From: Chersky-267 sp963744115
GTDB taxonomy: Bacteria; Chloroflexota; Limnocylindria; Limnocylindrales; CSP1-4
Direction: 5' to 3'
Length of the DNA: 64,000 bases
Assembly: GCA_963744115.1 (NCBI GenBank)
Contig: CAVUSI010000003.1
Span: forward strand, 930,001 to 994,000
Positions 45,922-54,610 of the stretch are shown piece by piece. A program made the translations under genes and the position numbers. The notes below the pieces were generated by a model, which did no database searches, had not been told where the DNA came from, and saw only the letters and a program-made list of their open reading frames with translations. Within the stretch, counting starts at the first letter, position 1; the number at the start of each line of letters is the position of its first letter.

Positions 45922-46491
45922 CTAGACGGCTGCGCGCGACTCCGGCGCGTCGGTCGGATCGGTGCCGGGCTCGACGGTCTCGCAGGCCGCTGGGCGGCCG
46001 ACGGCTCGGACCCGATCGCCGACAGCCGAGCACGATCGTTCGATCGCGTCGAGGTCGACCTGGGTGACGCTGCCGAGGAAGTAGGCCTGGATCCCGCGCA
46101 GGTGGGTGGTGCTCGCCTGGCGCAGTCGAGCGAGCCCGGCATCGGTCAGGACGGCCTCGGCGCCGCGCCCGTCGGACGAGCAGTTCCTGCGCTCGACCAA
46201 CCCGTCGGCCTCGAGGCGGTCGATCAGACGGGTGGCCCCGCTCCGGCTCAGGACGATCCCATCGGCGAGCTGGTTCATCCGCAGCCGGCGGCCATCCGCC
46301 TCGGCCAGCTGGACCAGCGCGGCGTACTCGGCGAGGGTCATCTGCTGCTCGGTCCGGAGATCGTCGTCCAATCGGCGGCTGACCAGGGCGTGGGCGGTCA
46401 GGAACGCTCGCCACGGCGCCAGCCGCGGATCGTGCGCGGTGAGCGCCCGGGGGTGGTCGGGGACGATCTCAGCCTCGGCGGTCTTGCTCAT
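45922..46491 (-). CDS. MarR-family transcriptional regulator
   Basis: A 189-residue winged-helix protein. The N-terminal helix is APWRAFLTAHALVSRRLDDDL, then MTLAEYAALVQLAEADGRRLRMNQLADGI (helix-turn-helix) and SRSGATRLIDRLEADGLVERRNCSSDGRGAEAVLT (wing), shown in parts. The C-terminus has a Glu/Asp/Pro-rich tail of about 20 residues. It lies 23 bases upstream of the cyclase gene on the same strand, so one transcript is likely. Its ligand is unknown. Confidence 0.87.
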   Translation of the reverse strand: MSKTAEAEIVPDHPRALTAHDPRLAPWRAFLTAHALVSRRLDDDLRTEQQMTLAEYAALVQLAEADGRRLRMNQLADGIVLSRSGATRLIDRLEADGLVERRNCSSDGRGAEAVLTDAGLARLRQASTTHLRGIQAYFLGSVTQVDLDAIERSCSAVGDRVRAVGRPAACETVEPGTDPTDAPESRAAV

Positions 46492-46563
46492 CGCTGCGCA
46501 TCATACCCCGGCTCGCAACTGATTGACGGCGCAATGACTCGGCGGGAAGTCGGGGACGCGGGG

Positions 46564-47692
46564 TCACGTCGGCCGCTGGCGGTCCCTCGCCTCTCCACCG
46601 GCCGCGGTCAGCGCCGCCAGGCCCTGCTCGAGGTCGACGGCCGTCGGCCAGCCGTAGCCGAGGCGGAAGTGGCGGCGTGACTGGTCGAACCAGTGGCCGG
46701 GCCCGACGACGGTGCCGTATCGCTCGAACAGGATCCGGTAGAACCGGTCGACGTCGACCGGCACGTCCACCCGGAACCGCGGGAAGCCCACGACGCCGCC
46801 GCGCGGCTCGACCCATTCGAACAGCTCGTGATCGCCGATCCAGGTCCGGACGGACTCGAGCCCGGCCCGGATCCCGTCCAGGATGGCCGGCATCCGGTCG
46901 GGGCGGCGCGCGAACGCGACCTCGCGCGATCGCCTCGTCGACGACCGAGTCCGTGATCAGGATCTGTTCCTTGGCCGCCAGGAACCGTTCGAGCAGCGGG
47001 CGGTCGCGCGTGGTCAGCCAGCCGATCCGGATGCCGGGCAGGCCGTCGGCCTTCGACAACGACGAGACGCCGATCGCCCGTTCCGACAGCGTGGCCGCGA
47101 GCGGGAGCGGTCCACCGAAGGTCATCTCGCGGTAGGTCTCGTCGATCAGCAATCGAGCGCTGGGATGCCGCTCGACCAGTCCGACGATCTCCCGCAGGAC
47201 CGCCTCCGGCATCACCGCGCCGGTCGGGTTGTGCGGAACGGTGAGCGACACCAGTCGCGTCTTCGGCGTCATCAGCTCTGCGACCCGGTCCGGCTCGATC
47301 GCCCAGCCGTCCTCGTGGCGGACGTCGAGATGGCGGACCGTCGCGCCGATCGCCCGCGGGGTCTCCAGGTTGGTGGCGTAGTTCGGTCGGACCACCACCA
47401 GTTCGTCGTCGGGTCCGAGCAAGGAGGTGTGGATGATGAACAGCGCGGCTGCCGCCCCCGGCGTGACGAGCACGTCGTCCGGCCCGAGGCCCGGCCCGTC
47501 CGCGGCGATGGCCGCCCGCAGCCCCGGCCGACCACGATGGTCGCCGTACATCAGGACGAGATCGTCGAGCTCGACCGACAGGTCGCGGAGCGGGGTGTCC
47601 GGCACGGAGCTCTCGGCCAGGTTGGACCGGATCCGGTCGTAGCCGAACTGCTCGGGCGACTCGGCTTCGATCGGCATCCGGCGGTAGTCCAC
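46564..47692 (-). pseudogene. PLP-dependent class I/II aminotransferase, frameshifted
   Basis: Two frames make one fold-type I aminotransferase of about 375 residues. The first frame (from 47692) has TPGAAAALFIIHTSLLG, VRPNYATNLETPRAIGA, VSLTVPHNPTGAVMPEAVL, LLIDETYREMTFG and the PLP Lys214 in GVSSLSKADGLPGIRIGWL. The second frame (to 46564) has MPAILDGIRAGLESVRTWI, VEPRGGVVGFPRFRVDV and FRLGYGWPTAVDLEQGL. They join at about 46918-46930; a GCGCGCGAG read as GCGCGAG (two bases lost), or one base gained, explains it. Length is 1 modulo 3. It precedes MarR by 72 bases. Confidence 0.85.
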
Positions 47693-47831
47693 GCACCTCT
47701 CCTCGTCTCGATCGCCCCGCCCGGTGGAGGATCCCCCTTGCCGTCGGCTCGAACGCGCCTATCATCCCCGGAACGGTCGCCGTCCGGCGGCCCGGAGCGG
47801 CCCGGAGGATCCTCCGGCACGGGAGTCGACG

Positions 47832-48239
47832 ATGCCATCTCCACCGGCCCCCGAGCGCCTGCGGCGGCGGCGGTCGCCCACGCTGCTCGCGCTCACCCTG
47901 GCAATGGGACTCCTGGCTGCGGCGTGCGGTGGGTCGGCCGCGGCCGACGGGAGCGGCGGTGGGGGCGGCGGCGGCGGGGGCGGGGTCGACAACGGCGCCT
48001 ATGACTCGGTCATCGCTCAGACCCAGGCCGCGTTCGGCACCTCGATGGTGTCCGGGACCGTCGAGAACGGCGTCCTCAAGATCACGCTCGTCAACGGCGC
48101 CGGGGCAGGGATGGCCGGGCTGTTCATGTGCTCGAACATCAAGCCGTACCTCAAGGCGGCGAACCTGGCCGACACCAAGGTCGTCATCGTCGACCAGTCG
48201 GGCGCCCAGCTGGCGACCGAGGCCGTCTGCAAGAAATAG
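47832..48239 (+). CDS. Small lipoprotein with poly-glycine linker, unknown function
   Basis: A 135-residue protein. A basic start (PERLRRRRSP) is followed by a hydrophobic stretch and a lipobox LAAAC, then a Ser/Ala/Gly linker with ten Gly in a row. The rest (about 85 residues) is a soluble domain with VIAQTQAAFGTSMVSGTVENG, LFMCSNIKPYLKAAN and a C-terminal EAVCKK. The two Cys outside the lipobox could form a disulfide. I do not recognise the domain. It starts at ATG 47832 and ends three bases before the opposite lactonase stop. Confidence 0.65.
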   Translation: MPSPPAPERLRRRRSPTLLALTLAMGLLAAACGGSAAADGSGGGGGGGGGGVDNGAYDSVIAQTQAAFGTSMVSGTVENGVLKITLVNGAGAGMAGLFMCSNIKPYLKAANLADTKVVIVDQSGAQLATEAVCKK

Positions 48240-48242
48240 GGC

Positions 48243-49118
48243 TCAGCCCGCGAATCGCCGCGTAGGCCTTCCCCGGACGCCGGGCCGGAGCCGGAACACC
48301 CCACCCGCGTTCGGCTGATCGCGGCGGCCTCCGGGCGGGAAGCCTTCCTGCCCGGTGGTGATGTAGAGCTCGTCGAGGCCGGGACCCCCGAACGCGCAGC
48401 TGGTGACCTGGGCCGCCGGGAGCTCCACCCGACGATCGAGCCGCCCGTCCGGTCCGTAGCGCTCGACGGCCCAGCCGTCCCACAGGCAGACCCAGGCATA
48501 GCCCTCGGCGTCGAGGGTCATCCCGTCCGGCCAGCCGATACCTTCGCGCAGCTCGACCGCCGGGCGCCGACCCGAGATCGATCGGCCGGAGGCGTCGACG
48601 TCGAAGCGATCGACCCGTCGCGTCGGCGTGTCGATGAACAGGAGCTGGCGCCCGTCATCCGTCCAGTCGAGCCCGTTCGGGATCGTCAGCTCGGCAAGCG
48701 CCTCCGACACGGTCCCGTCCGGATCGAGCCGATGGAGTCGACCGAGACCGGGGCGCTCGTCGGCGGCCATCGACCCCGCCCAGAACCCGCCGTCGGGACC
48801 GACCTTGCCGTCGTTCATCCGGATCCCGGGATCGTCGAGGGCGATCGGCGCGACCAGCTCCAGCCGACCGGTCCGGACGTCGAGCGTGGCGAACCCGTCG
48901 CGGACCGCGAGGATCGGGCCGCCCGACGACCGGAGGGCGAGCGCGCCGACGGGCTGACCGACCGGGATGGCCGTGTCGTCGCCGTTCGTCGGGTCGCTCA
49001 GGTGGACGATGCCGCCGAGCAGGTCGACCCACCACAGCCGGTCGAGCCGATCGTCCCAGACCGGGCCCTCGGCCAGCTCGGCGTGCGCATCGACGACGAG
49101 CTCGGGCGTGGGCTCCAT
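48243..49118 (-). CDS. SMP-30/gluconolactonase-family lactonase
   Basis: A 291-residue six-bladed propeller of the SMP-30/regucalcin family, which hydrolyses sugar lactones with a divalent metal. Metal-binding motifs are AELAEGPVWDDRLDRLWWVD (Glu), RMNDGKVGPDGGFWAGSM, IPNGLDWTDDGRQLLFIDT (Asn) and EGIGWPDGMTLDAEGYAWV (Asp). It is in the minus arm of the second catabolic locus, 11 bases after the isomerase gene. It could open the lactone made by the Gfo/Idh dehydrogenase. Confidence 0.9.
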   Translation of the reverse strand: MEPTPELVVDAHAELAEGPVWDDRLDRLWWVDLLGGIVHLSDPTNGDDTAIPVGQPVGALALRSSGGPILAVRDGFATLDVRTGRLELVAPIALDDPGIRMNDGKVGPDGGFWAGSMAADERPGLGRLHRLDPDGTVSEALAELTIPNGLDWTDDGRQLLFIDTPTRRVDRFDVDASGRSISGRRPAVELREGIGWPDGMTLDAEGYAWVCLWDGWAVERYGPDGRLDRRVELPAAQVTSCAFGGPGLDELYITTGQEGFPPGGRRDQPNAGGVFRLRPGVRGRPTRRFAG

Positions 49119-49129
49119 CGGCGGGCGGG

Positions 49130-50062
49130 TCAGCCGGCCCGCAGGATGGCGCTCATGAACGCCGCGGCCTCGGCGACCCCCTCGGCCGGCGGCTGGAGGA
49201 TGTCCTCGTTCTCGATCGACAGGACGTCGTCGTAGCCGGCCGCCCGTAGCTCGCGGACGAACGGGCCCCAGAAGGTCGCGTCGTGCGACCGACCGACGGT
49301 CCGGAAGATCCAGGCGCGCTCGGCCGCGTTCTCGAACGGACGCTGGTCGAGGACGCCGGCCAGGGCGACCTGCTCGGGCACGATCTGGGTGTCCTTGAGA
49401 TGGACGTGGTGGACCGCCGGCCCGAGGGCGCGAACGACCGCCAGCGGATCCATCTGCTGCCAGAACATGTGGGACGGATCCACGTTCGCCCCGATGACCG
49501 GACCGACGGCAGCGCGCATCCGAAGGAGCGTCGGGACGTTGTAGGCGAGGTGGAGCGGGTGCAGCTCGAAGGCGATCCGGGTCACGCCGTGGTCGAGCGC
49601 GAACCGGCCCATCTCCTGCCAGAACGGGATCGCCTCGGCCCACTGGCGATCGAGGAGGGCGACGGCGTCCGGCGGCCACGGGTACCAGACCCAGTTGATC
49701 GTCGTCGAGCCGGGACCGTCGCCCGGGTTGCCGGACATCGTGACGATCTTGTCCACTCCGAGCTCGGCGGCGAGGCGGATGACCTTCCGGATCAGGTCCG
49801 CCTCGGCTGCCCCCTTGACCGGATGGAGCGGCCAGGCGGAGCAGTTCAGGGCGCCGATCCGAAGCCCTCGGTCGGTGAACGCCGCGGCGAAGGCGCGCCG
49901 CTTGCCGGCGTCGGCGAGGAGCTCGTCGATGCGCATGTGCGGCGCGGACGACTGGCCGCCGGCGGCGATCTCGATCGCCGCGCAGCCGGTCTCGACCGCG
50001 AGGTCGAGGGCCGCCTCGAACGACAGCTTGTCGACCGAGTCGGTATAGAGGCAGAGGTCCAT
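49130..50062 (-). CDS. Sugar phosphate isomerase/epimerase (xylose isomerase-like TIM barrel)
   Basis: A 310-residue AP-endonuclease-2/IolE-like protein. Metal and substrate residues lie in KIVTMSGNPGDG, RIAFELHPLHLAYNVPTLL (Glu), IGANVDPSHMFWQQMDPL (Asp and His) and VHHVHLKDTQIVP (His). It is very similar to the protein at 60992-62020; both share the WYPWPPDAVALL block and DPSHMFWQQMDPLAV. It starts 18 bases after the Gfo/Idh gene stop and likely acts in the same pathway on a keto-sugar or inositol derivative. Confidence 0.87.
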   Translation of the reverse strand: MDLCLYTDSVDKLSFEAALDLAVETGCAAIEIAAGGQSSAPHMRIDELLADAGKRRAFAAAFTDRGLRIGALNCSAWPLHPVKGAAEADLIRKVIRLAAELGVDKIVTMSGNPGDGPGSTTINWVWYPWPPDAVALLDRQWAEAIPFWQEMGRFALDHGVTRIAFELHPLHLAYNVPTLLRMRAAVGPVIGANVDPSHMFWQQMDPLAVVRALGPAVHHVHLKDTQIVPEQVALAGVLDQRPFENAAERAWIFRTVGRSHDATFWGPFVRELRAAGYDDVLSIENEDILQPPAEGVAEAAAFMSAILRAG

Positions 50063-50079
50063 CCGGGCAGGCTCCTGTG

Positions 50080-51225
50080 TCAGGTGAGGCCGAAGATGCG
50101 CTTCCTGGCGATCGGGCTCGACGGGGCCAGGTCGAGGTCGGCAAGGCCGGCGACCCCGCGTTCGTAGAGCGGGTCGCCGGCGACGAGCGGCAGCTCCCAG
50201 GTCCGTCCGGTCGCCGCACTGGCATAGACGGCCAGGGTCGCCTCGAGGATGTGCGCACCCTGGGCGCCCGGGGCGATCGGCGGTCGGCCCGCCCGGATCG
50301 CGTCGGCCAGGTCGGCGATGAGCGGCCGGACTCCGTCTTCGAACGGCATCCCCAGCTCCTCGGCGCGACCGCTCCGGCCGTGGACGACGAGCCGGTCGAT
50401 CGGATCGAAGGCCCCGTTCCCGCCGTCCTCATAGATGACCTCGATCCGACCGGTCGGACCGGACACCGCGAAGCCGCCCATCCCGACACCCCAGCCGACG
50501 TTGACCAGGGCGGCGTTGGTGGCGGTCTCGAACCGGGTCAGGGTGATGTCCTCGACGGGAGCGTCGTCGTTCCGGGCGGTGACCCACGCCGAGACGCGTT
50601 CGATCGGCGCGCCGAGGAGCGCCTCGGCGAGGTAGACGATGTGGAGCATGTCCATGAGCACGCCGCCGCCCGCCTGGCGCGGGTCGTGCCGCCAGCCCGG
50701 CCGGTAGGCCGCGTTGCCGGGGTGGTCCCGGACGGCCAGCCAGTTGAGGATGGCGACCTCGACCGGTCCGATCTCGCCCGCGGCGATCAGCTCGAGCGTG
50801 CGGACGACCTCGGTGAAGAACAGGTAGTTGTGCATGATCGCCAGGGTGCGCCCGGCCGCCTCGGCCGCCCTGACCATCGCCCAGGCGTCCCGCGGGGTCG
50901 TGGCCAGCGGCTTCTCGGACAGGACGTGGCGGCCGCTCTCCGCGGCGGCGATGACGAGGTCCCGGTGGAGGTGCTGCGGGGTACAGACATCGATCAGGTC
51001 GAGGTCGGTCCGGGCGATGAGCTCAGCGGAGTCGGCGTGACAGTCGGCCGGGTCGAGACCGCTCGCCTCCCGCCCGAGGCCGAGGCGGGCCGGGGTCGGG
51101 TCGGCGATCGCGACGAGCCGGTAGCGCTCGGGCAGCGACAGGTACGCCGGGACGTGGTCGCTCAGGGCGACGTTGCCGCAGCCGATCAGGCCGACCCGCA
51201 GCGGCTCATCGTTCCGTGGCGTCAT
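50080..51225 (-). CDS. Gfo/Idh/MocA-family oxidoreductase
   Basis: A 381-residue NAD(P)-dependent sugar or inositol dehydrogenase-type enzyme. The Rossmann motif is RVGLIGCGNVALSDHVPAY, the EKP motif is HVLSEKPLATTPRDAW (the Lys is catalytic), and GWRHDPRQAGGGVLMDMLHIVYL is the usual substrate-side His segment. I start at ATG 51225 (MTPRNDEPLRV); a frame extends upstream to 51384 but runs through the promoter. It is the first gene of the minus arm, with a good promoter at 51356-51384. Confidence 0.9.
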   Translation of the reverse strand: MTPRNDEPLRVGLIGCGNVALSDHVPAYLSLPERYRLVAIADPTPARLGLGREASGLDPADCHADSAELIARTDLDLIDVCTPQHLHRDLVIAAAESGRHVLSEKPLATTPRDAWAMVRAAEAAGRTLAIMHNYLFFTEVVRTLELIAAGEIGPVEVAILNWLAVRDHPGNAAYRPGWRHDPRQAGGGVLMDMLHIVYLAEALLGAPIERVSAWVTARNDDAPVEDITLTRFETATNAALVNVGWGVGMGGFAVSGPTGRIEVIYEDGGNGAFDPIDRLVVHGRSGRAEELGMPFEDGVRPLIADLADAIRAGRPPIAPGAQGAHILEATLAVYASAATGRTWELPLVAGDPLYERGVAGLADLDLAPSSPIARKRIFGLT

Positions 51226-51329
51226 CGCCTGGCCCCGGTGGCCGAAGCGGCCTCGATCCCGGACGCTCGATCGGTCGCCAGGCGCATCGGTCGAGGGCCT
51301 CCAGGGGTGACGGGGGATCGGGTCGCAAG

Positions 51330-51349
51330 GTTCACGAGCGTGAACGCTC
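51330..51349. promoter_or_regulatory. Nested palindrome downstream of the minus-strand promoter
   Basis: GTTCAC-GAGC-GTGAAC (51330-51345) overlaps GAGCG-TGAA-CGCTC (51336-51349). It lies just after the -10 box of the Gfo/Idh transcript, in a position for a repressor. Its sequence differs from the TTTCGnAGTnCGAA sites, so another regulator is possible. Confidence 0.45.
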
Positions 51350-51355
51350 GCTTCG

Positions 51356-51384
51356 AGGATAGAAAACGTCGGACCGCCGGTCAA
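51356..51384 (-). promoter_or_regulatory. Promoter for the Gfo/Idh - isomerase - lactonase transcript
   Basis: On the minus strand TTGACC (51384-51379) and TATCCT (51361-51356) are 17 bases apart, a good sigma-70-type pair. Transcription would start near 51350, inside the palindrome at 51330-51349, and lead into the Gfo/Idh gene at 51225. Confidence 0.6.
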
Positions 51385-51400
51385 CCCGGTCCGCCTCGCC

Positions 51401-51430
51401 TTGACATGCCGCGTCGGCCGATGCTAGGTT
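51401..51430 (+). promoter_or_regulatory. Promoter for the aminotransferase operon
   Basis: TTGACA (51401-51406) and TAGGTT (51425-51430) are 18 bases apart. The same arrangement, TTGACA-18-TAGATT, precedes the second ABC operon at 57492-57521. Transcription would lead into the aminotransferase at 51488-51494 and go through the palindrome at 51461-51475. Confidence 0.65.
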
Positions 51431-51460
51431 CCGAGCGAGGTTCGTCCCTACAACCGGGCG

Positions 51461-51475
51461 TTTCGAAGTCCGAAA
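51461..51475. promoter_or_regulatory. IclR-like operator, copy 1 (TTTCGAAGTCCGAAA)
   Basis: The inverted repeat TTTCG-AAGTC-CGAAA lies about 24 bases after the expected transcription start and before the ribosome site of the aminotransferase gene. It matches the copy at 57472-57486 at TTTCGnAGTnCGAA. The form, a 15-base palindrome with TTCG/CGAA arms, is like known IclR-family sites. Confidence 0.6.
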
Positions 51476-51493
51476 GTGTGAAGGCCGGTGCCC

Positions 51494-52786
51494 GTGTCGC
51501 CGTTCCCGCATTCGCAGGCGCTCTTCGAGGTCGCCCGGACGGTCATCCCGGGCGGTGTCACGTCGAGCATCCGGGCCGGAGCACGACCCCATCCGCTGTA
51601 CTTCGAACGCGGCGAGGGTCCGTATCTCTGGGATGTCGACGGGAACCGGTTCGTCGACTACGCGCTCGGCTACGGCCCGCTCATCCTCGGCCACGCCCCG
51701 GCCGTCGTCCGTGACGCGGTCTCCGCCCAGCTCGAACGGGACCTGACCTTCGGGTCACAGCACCGGCTCGAGCCCGAGCTGGCCGGGCTGCTGGTCGAGA
51801 TCGTCCCTGGAGCGGAGCAGGCGATCTTCGCGACGACCGGGAGCGAGGCGGTCGCCGCGGCATTGCGCCTCGCCCGGGCGTCCACCGGCCGCGACCTGAT
51901 CGTCAAGTTCGAGGGTCACTATCACGGCTGGCTCGACGGGATCTTCGCGAGCACCGGGTTCGACCCCGGGCGATCCGGTCCGGGCGCCCGACCGGCGTCC
52001 GTTCCGGCGACCATCGGCATGCCGACCTCGACGCTCGCCGACGTGCTGGTGGCCCAATGGAACGACGTGGGCTCGGTGGAGGCGATCCTTGCCGAGCACC
52101 GCGGCCGGGTCGCGGCGATCGTCCTCGAGCCGGTAGCCGTCAATGGGGGCCTCATCGCGCCGGTCGCCGGCTTCCTGGCGGCCGTCCGGCGGCTCGCCGA
52201 CGAGCACGGCGCCCTGCTGGTCTTCGACGAGGTGATCACCGGGTTCCGGCTCGCGCTCGGCGGGGCGCAGGAGCGCTTCGGGGTGACCGCCGACCTGGCG
52301 ATCTTCGCCAAGGCGATCGCCGGCGGGATCGCCCTGAGTGCGGTAACGGGGACGCGGAGCGTGATGGCCCCGATCGCCGACGGACGCCTGGTCCACAACG
52401 GGACGTTCAACGGCAATCCGGTCGCGATGGCCAGCGGCGTCGCCTCGCTGCGCCACCTGATCGACGGCCGGGATCGCATCTACCCGGAGCTCGACCGGCT
52501 CGGCGTCCGGCTGGCGGCGGCGCTCACCGCGGCGTCGCCTCGACTGACGGTCCGCCAGGTCGGGCCGATCGTCCACACTGCCGTCGACGAACCGGACGTG
52601 GTCCGGACGATCAGGGACCGCAGCGGTGACCCGGACGCCCACGCCCGGTTCATCGAGGCACTGCTCGGTCGCGGGATCCATGCCACCCCGCGAGGGCTGT
52701 GGTATCTCTCGACGGCGCATCGCGACGTGGACATCGACACGACCGCCACCGCCGCCGCCGAGGCGGCCCGCGAGACGCTGGGTTGA
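51494..52786 (+). CDS. Class III aminotransferase, glutamate-1-semialdehyde aminomutase-like
   Basis: About 430 residues, fold-type I PLP enzyme. The GSAM-like start is FEVARTVIPGGVTSSIRA; FATTGSEAVAAALRLARA binds the PLP phosphate; FEGHYHGWLDG, VLEPVAVNGGLI, LLVFDEVITGFR (Asp of the pyridine N) and IFAKAIAGGIALSAVTG (PLP Lys about residue 273) follow. As it sits in a sugar-acid catabolic locus, it is probably not HemL but an amino-sugar or beta-amino-acid transaminase. Start: GTG 51494 (with GAAGG nine bases upstream) fits better than GTG 51488. The next gene starts in its stop (TTGA). Confidence 0.87.
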   Translation: MSPFPHSQALFEVARTVIPGGVTSSIRAGARPHPLYFERGEGPYLWDVDGNRFVDYALGYGPLILGHAPAVVRDAVSAQLERDLTFGSQHRLEPELAGLLVEIVPGAEQAIFATTGSEAVAAALRLARASTGRDLIVKFEGHYHGWLDGIFASTGFDPGRSGPGARPASVPATIGMPTSTLADVLVAQWNDVGSVEAILAEHRGRVAAIVLEPVAVNGGLIAPVAGFLAAVRRLADEHGALLVFDEVITGFRLALGGAQERFGVTADLAIFAKAIAGGIALSAVTGTRSVMAPIADGRLVHNGTFNGNPVAMASGVASLRHLIDGRDRIYPELDRLGVRLAAALTAASPRLTVRQVGPIVHTAVDEPDVVRTIRDRSGDPDAHARFIEALLGRGIHATPRGLWYLSTAHRDVDIDTTATAAAEAARETLG

Positions 52787-53802
52787 GCCGCCCGGCGTTC
52801 GGGGCGGGGGCCTGGATCTCGGATGCCTGGGCGTATCGCGGACTCCCCGCGATCGTGCTCGAGAACGACCGGGTCCGGATGACGATCCTGCCGACCCACG
52901 GCGCGAAGGTCGTCGAATTCATCTCGAAGGCGTCCGATCGCGACCTGCTCTATCACCATCCGCGGTTCGACGTCCGGCCGCCGGTCTTCGGGGCCAACGC
53001 CGACGACTGGTGGACCGGTGGGATCGACGAGATCGCTCCGACCGGTCACGCGGCGACGGTCGGCGGCGAGCAGCTCCCATTCCTCGGCGAGTTCTGGTCC
53101 CAGGCCTGGTCCGCCCGGATCGTCGACGAGGGTCCGTCCGCCGTCGCCGTGGAGCTCGCCTGCGGCGGGATCATCACCCCGCTCCGGATCGACCGCCGGA
53201 TGGAGCTTCGCGCCGGTGAGTCGTTCGTCCGATCGACCCATCGCCTGACCAACGTCGGCTACGAACCGTTCCCGTTCATGTGGGGGATCCATCCCGGGAT
53301 CGCGATCCGTCCCGGCGCCCGGATCCAGGTCCCGGGCCGGAGCGCGCTGTTCCACGAGGGACATCCGGACCTGGGGCTGGCCGCGGGGACCCGGTTCCCG
53401 TGGCCCCAGCTCCCGGCAGCCGGCGGGTCGATCGACCTGTCCGTCGCCCGTCCGCCCGACCCGCCGTCGTGGGAGCTCGTGTTCGTCGACGAGCTGACCT
53501 CCGGCTGGCTGGCGGTGACCGATCCGGCCGGTCGGTCCGGGTTCGCCATGTCGTTCGATCCGACGGTCTTCCCGGTCGCCTGGCTGTGGGGCGTCTACGG
53601 CGGCTGGCGCGGTCTGTACGCGGTCGCCCTCGAGGCCTGGACAGCTCATCCGCCGCGCCTCGACGACGTGATCGCGGCAGGTCGAGCCCGGACGCTGAGC
53701 CCCGGCGAGCGCCTCGAGACCGAGGTCAGGTTCATCGCCTTCGACGGGATCGGCTCGGTCGCCGACGTGAGCATCGACGGCACGGTCCGCGGCGACGGCT
53801 AG
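52783..53802 (+). CDS. Aldose 1-epimerase-like (galactose mutarotase fold) protein
   Basis: A 339-residue beta-supersandwich protein of the aldose 1-epimerase/DUF4432-like group. LENDRVRMTILPTHGAKVVEF is the usual start, RPPVFGANADDWWTGGIDEI and FPFMWGIHPGIAI (His) follow, and LEAWTAHPPRLDDVIAAGRA with LSPGERLETEV end it. It would bring a sugar into the right anomeric form. I choose the TTG at 52783, overlapping the previous stop; the ATG/GTG codons further upstream lie inside the aminotransferase. Confidence 0.8.
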   Translation: MSRPAFGAGAWISDAWAYRGLPAIVLENDRVRMTILPTHGAKVVEFISKASDRDLLYHHPRFDVRPPVFGANADDWWTGGIDEIAPTGHAATVGGEQLPFLGEFWSQAWSARIVDEGPSAVAVELACGGIITPLRIDRRMELRAGESFVRSTHRLTNVGYEPFPFMWGIHPGIAIRPGARIQVPGRSALFHEGHPDLGLAAGTRFPWPQLPAAGGSIDLSVARPPDPPSWELVFVDELTSGWLAVTDPAGRSGFAMSFDPTVFPVAWLWGVYGGWRGLYAVALEAWTAHPPRLDDVIAAGRARTLSPGERLETEVRFIAFDGIGSVADVSIDGTVRGDG

Positions 53803-53818
53803 GGCGAGGAGAACGAGC

Positions 53819-54610
53819 GTGGGCAGACTGGACGGACGGGTCGCGATCGTGACCGGGGGCGGGCGGGGGATCGGGCGCGCGATCGCCGAGGCCTACGCGG
53901 CCGAGGGTGCCCGGGTGTCCATCGTCGGGCGGGATGTCGCGCGCACCCGGGCCACCGCCGAGTCGATCGCGGGTCCCGCCGGACCCGTCGGCTGGTTCGG
54001 CGGCGACGTCTCCGACGAGGCCAGGGTCGGCGAGATCGTGGCGGCCGTCCTCGAGTCTGCCGGCCGGATCGACATCCTCGTGAACAACGCGGCCGTCCAG
54101 GTCGAGGCGCGGCTGCTGGACCAGACCGTCGCCGACTTCCACGCCATCGTCGACACCAACCTGCTCGGCACGTTCCTGTGCAGCCGGGCGGTCCTCCCGG
54201 CGATGCTCGCGCAGCGCTCGGGCGTCATCGTCAACCTGTCGTCGGTCCTCGGCCTGGTCGGCGACGCGATGCTGCCGGTCTACTCCGCGACCAAGCACGG
54301 CATCCTCGGCCTGACCAAGTCGACCGCGATCGCCTATGCGGCCGACGGGATCCGTTGCGTGGCGATCTGTCCTGGCGACGTCGACACCGACCTCAACCAG
54401 CAGTACTTCGCCAGCCAGTCCGATCCGGTCGCCTTCCGTGCCCGGATCGAGCGTGAGTATCCGGATCGGCGGATCGCCCAGCCGGCCGATATCGCCCGGA
54501 TCGCCGTGTTCCTCGCCAGCGACGACGCCGCGGCGATGAACGGCACCCACGTCCTGGTGGACGGCGGGATCCTCAGCCGGCTCTACGACCTGTACGAGGA
54601 CCCGAAGTGA
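53819..54610 (+). CDS. Short-chain dehydrogenase/reductase
   Basis: A 263-residue NAD(P)-dependent Rossmann enzyme. The cofactor motif is AIVTGGGRGIGRAIAEAYAA, the structural NNAAV is in IDILVNNAAVQVEA, Ser in NLSSVLG and the Tyr-Lys pair in VYSATKHGILGL, then VAICPGDVDTDLNQQYF. GTG 53819 has GAGGAG eight bases upstream. It overlaps the dehydratase start by four bases. It likely oxidises a hydroxyl of the sugar or sugar acid before or after the dehydratase. Confidence 0.92.
   Translation: MGRLDGRVAIVTGGGRGIGRAIAEAYAAEGARVSIVGRDVARTRATAESIAGPAGPVGWFGGDVSDEARVGEIVAAVLESAGRIDILVNNAAVQVEARLLDQTVADFHAIVDTNLLGTFLCSRAVLPAMLAQRSGVIVNLSSVLGLVGDAMLPVYSATKHGILGLTKSTAIAYAADGIRCVAICPGDVDTDLNQQYFASQSDPVAFRARIEREYPDRRIAQPADIARIAVFLASDDAAAMNGTHVLVDGGILSRLYDLYEDPK

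Noticed and set aside
48243..50489. One 748-codon minus frame joining several genes
   Set aside because: Only its last 291 codons (from ATG 49118) form the SMP-30 protein; the rest is overlap with the isomerase and Gfo/Idh genes in another frame.
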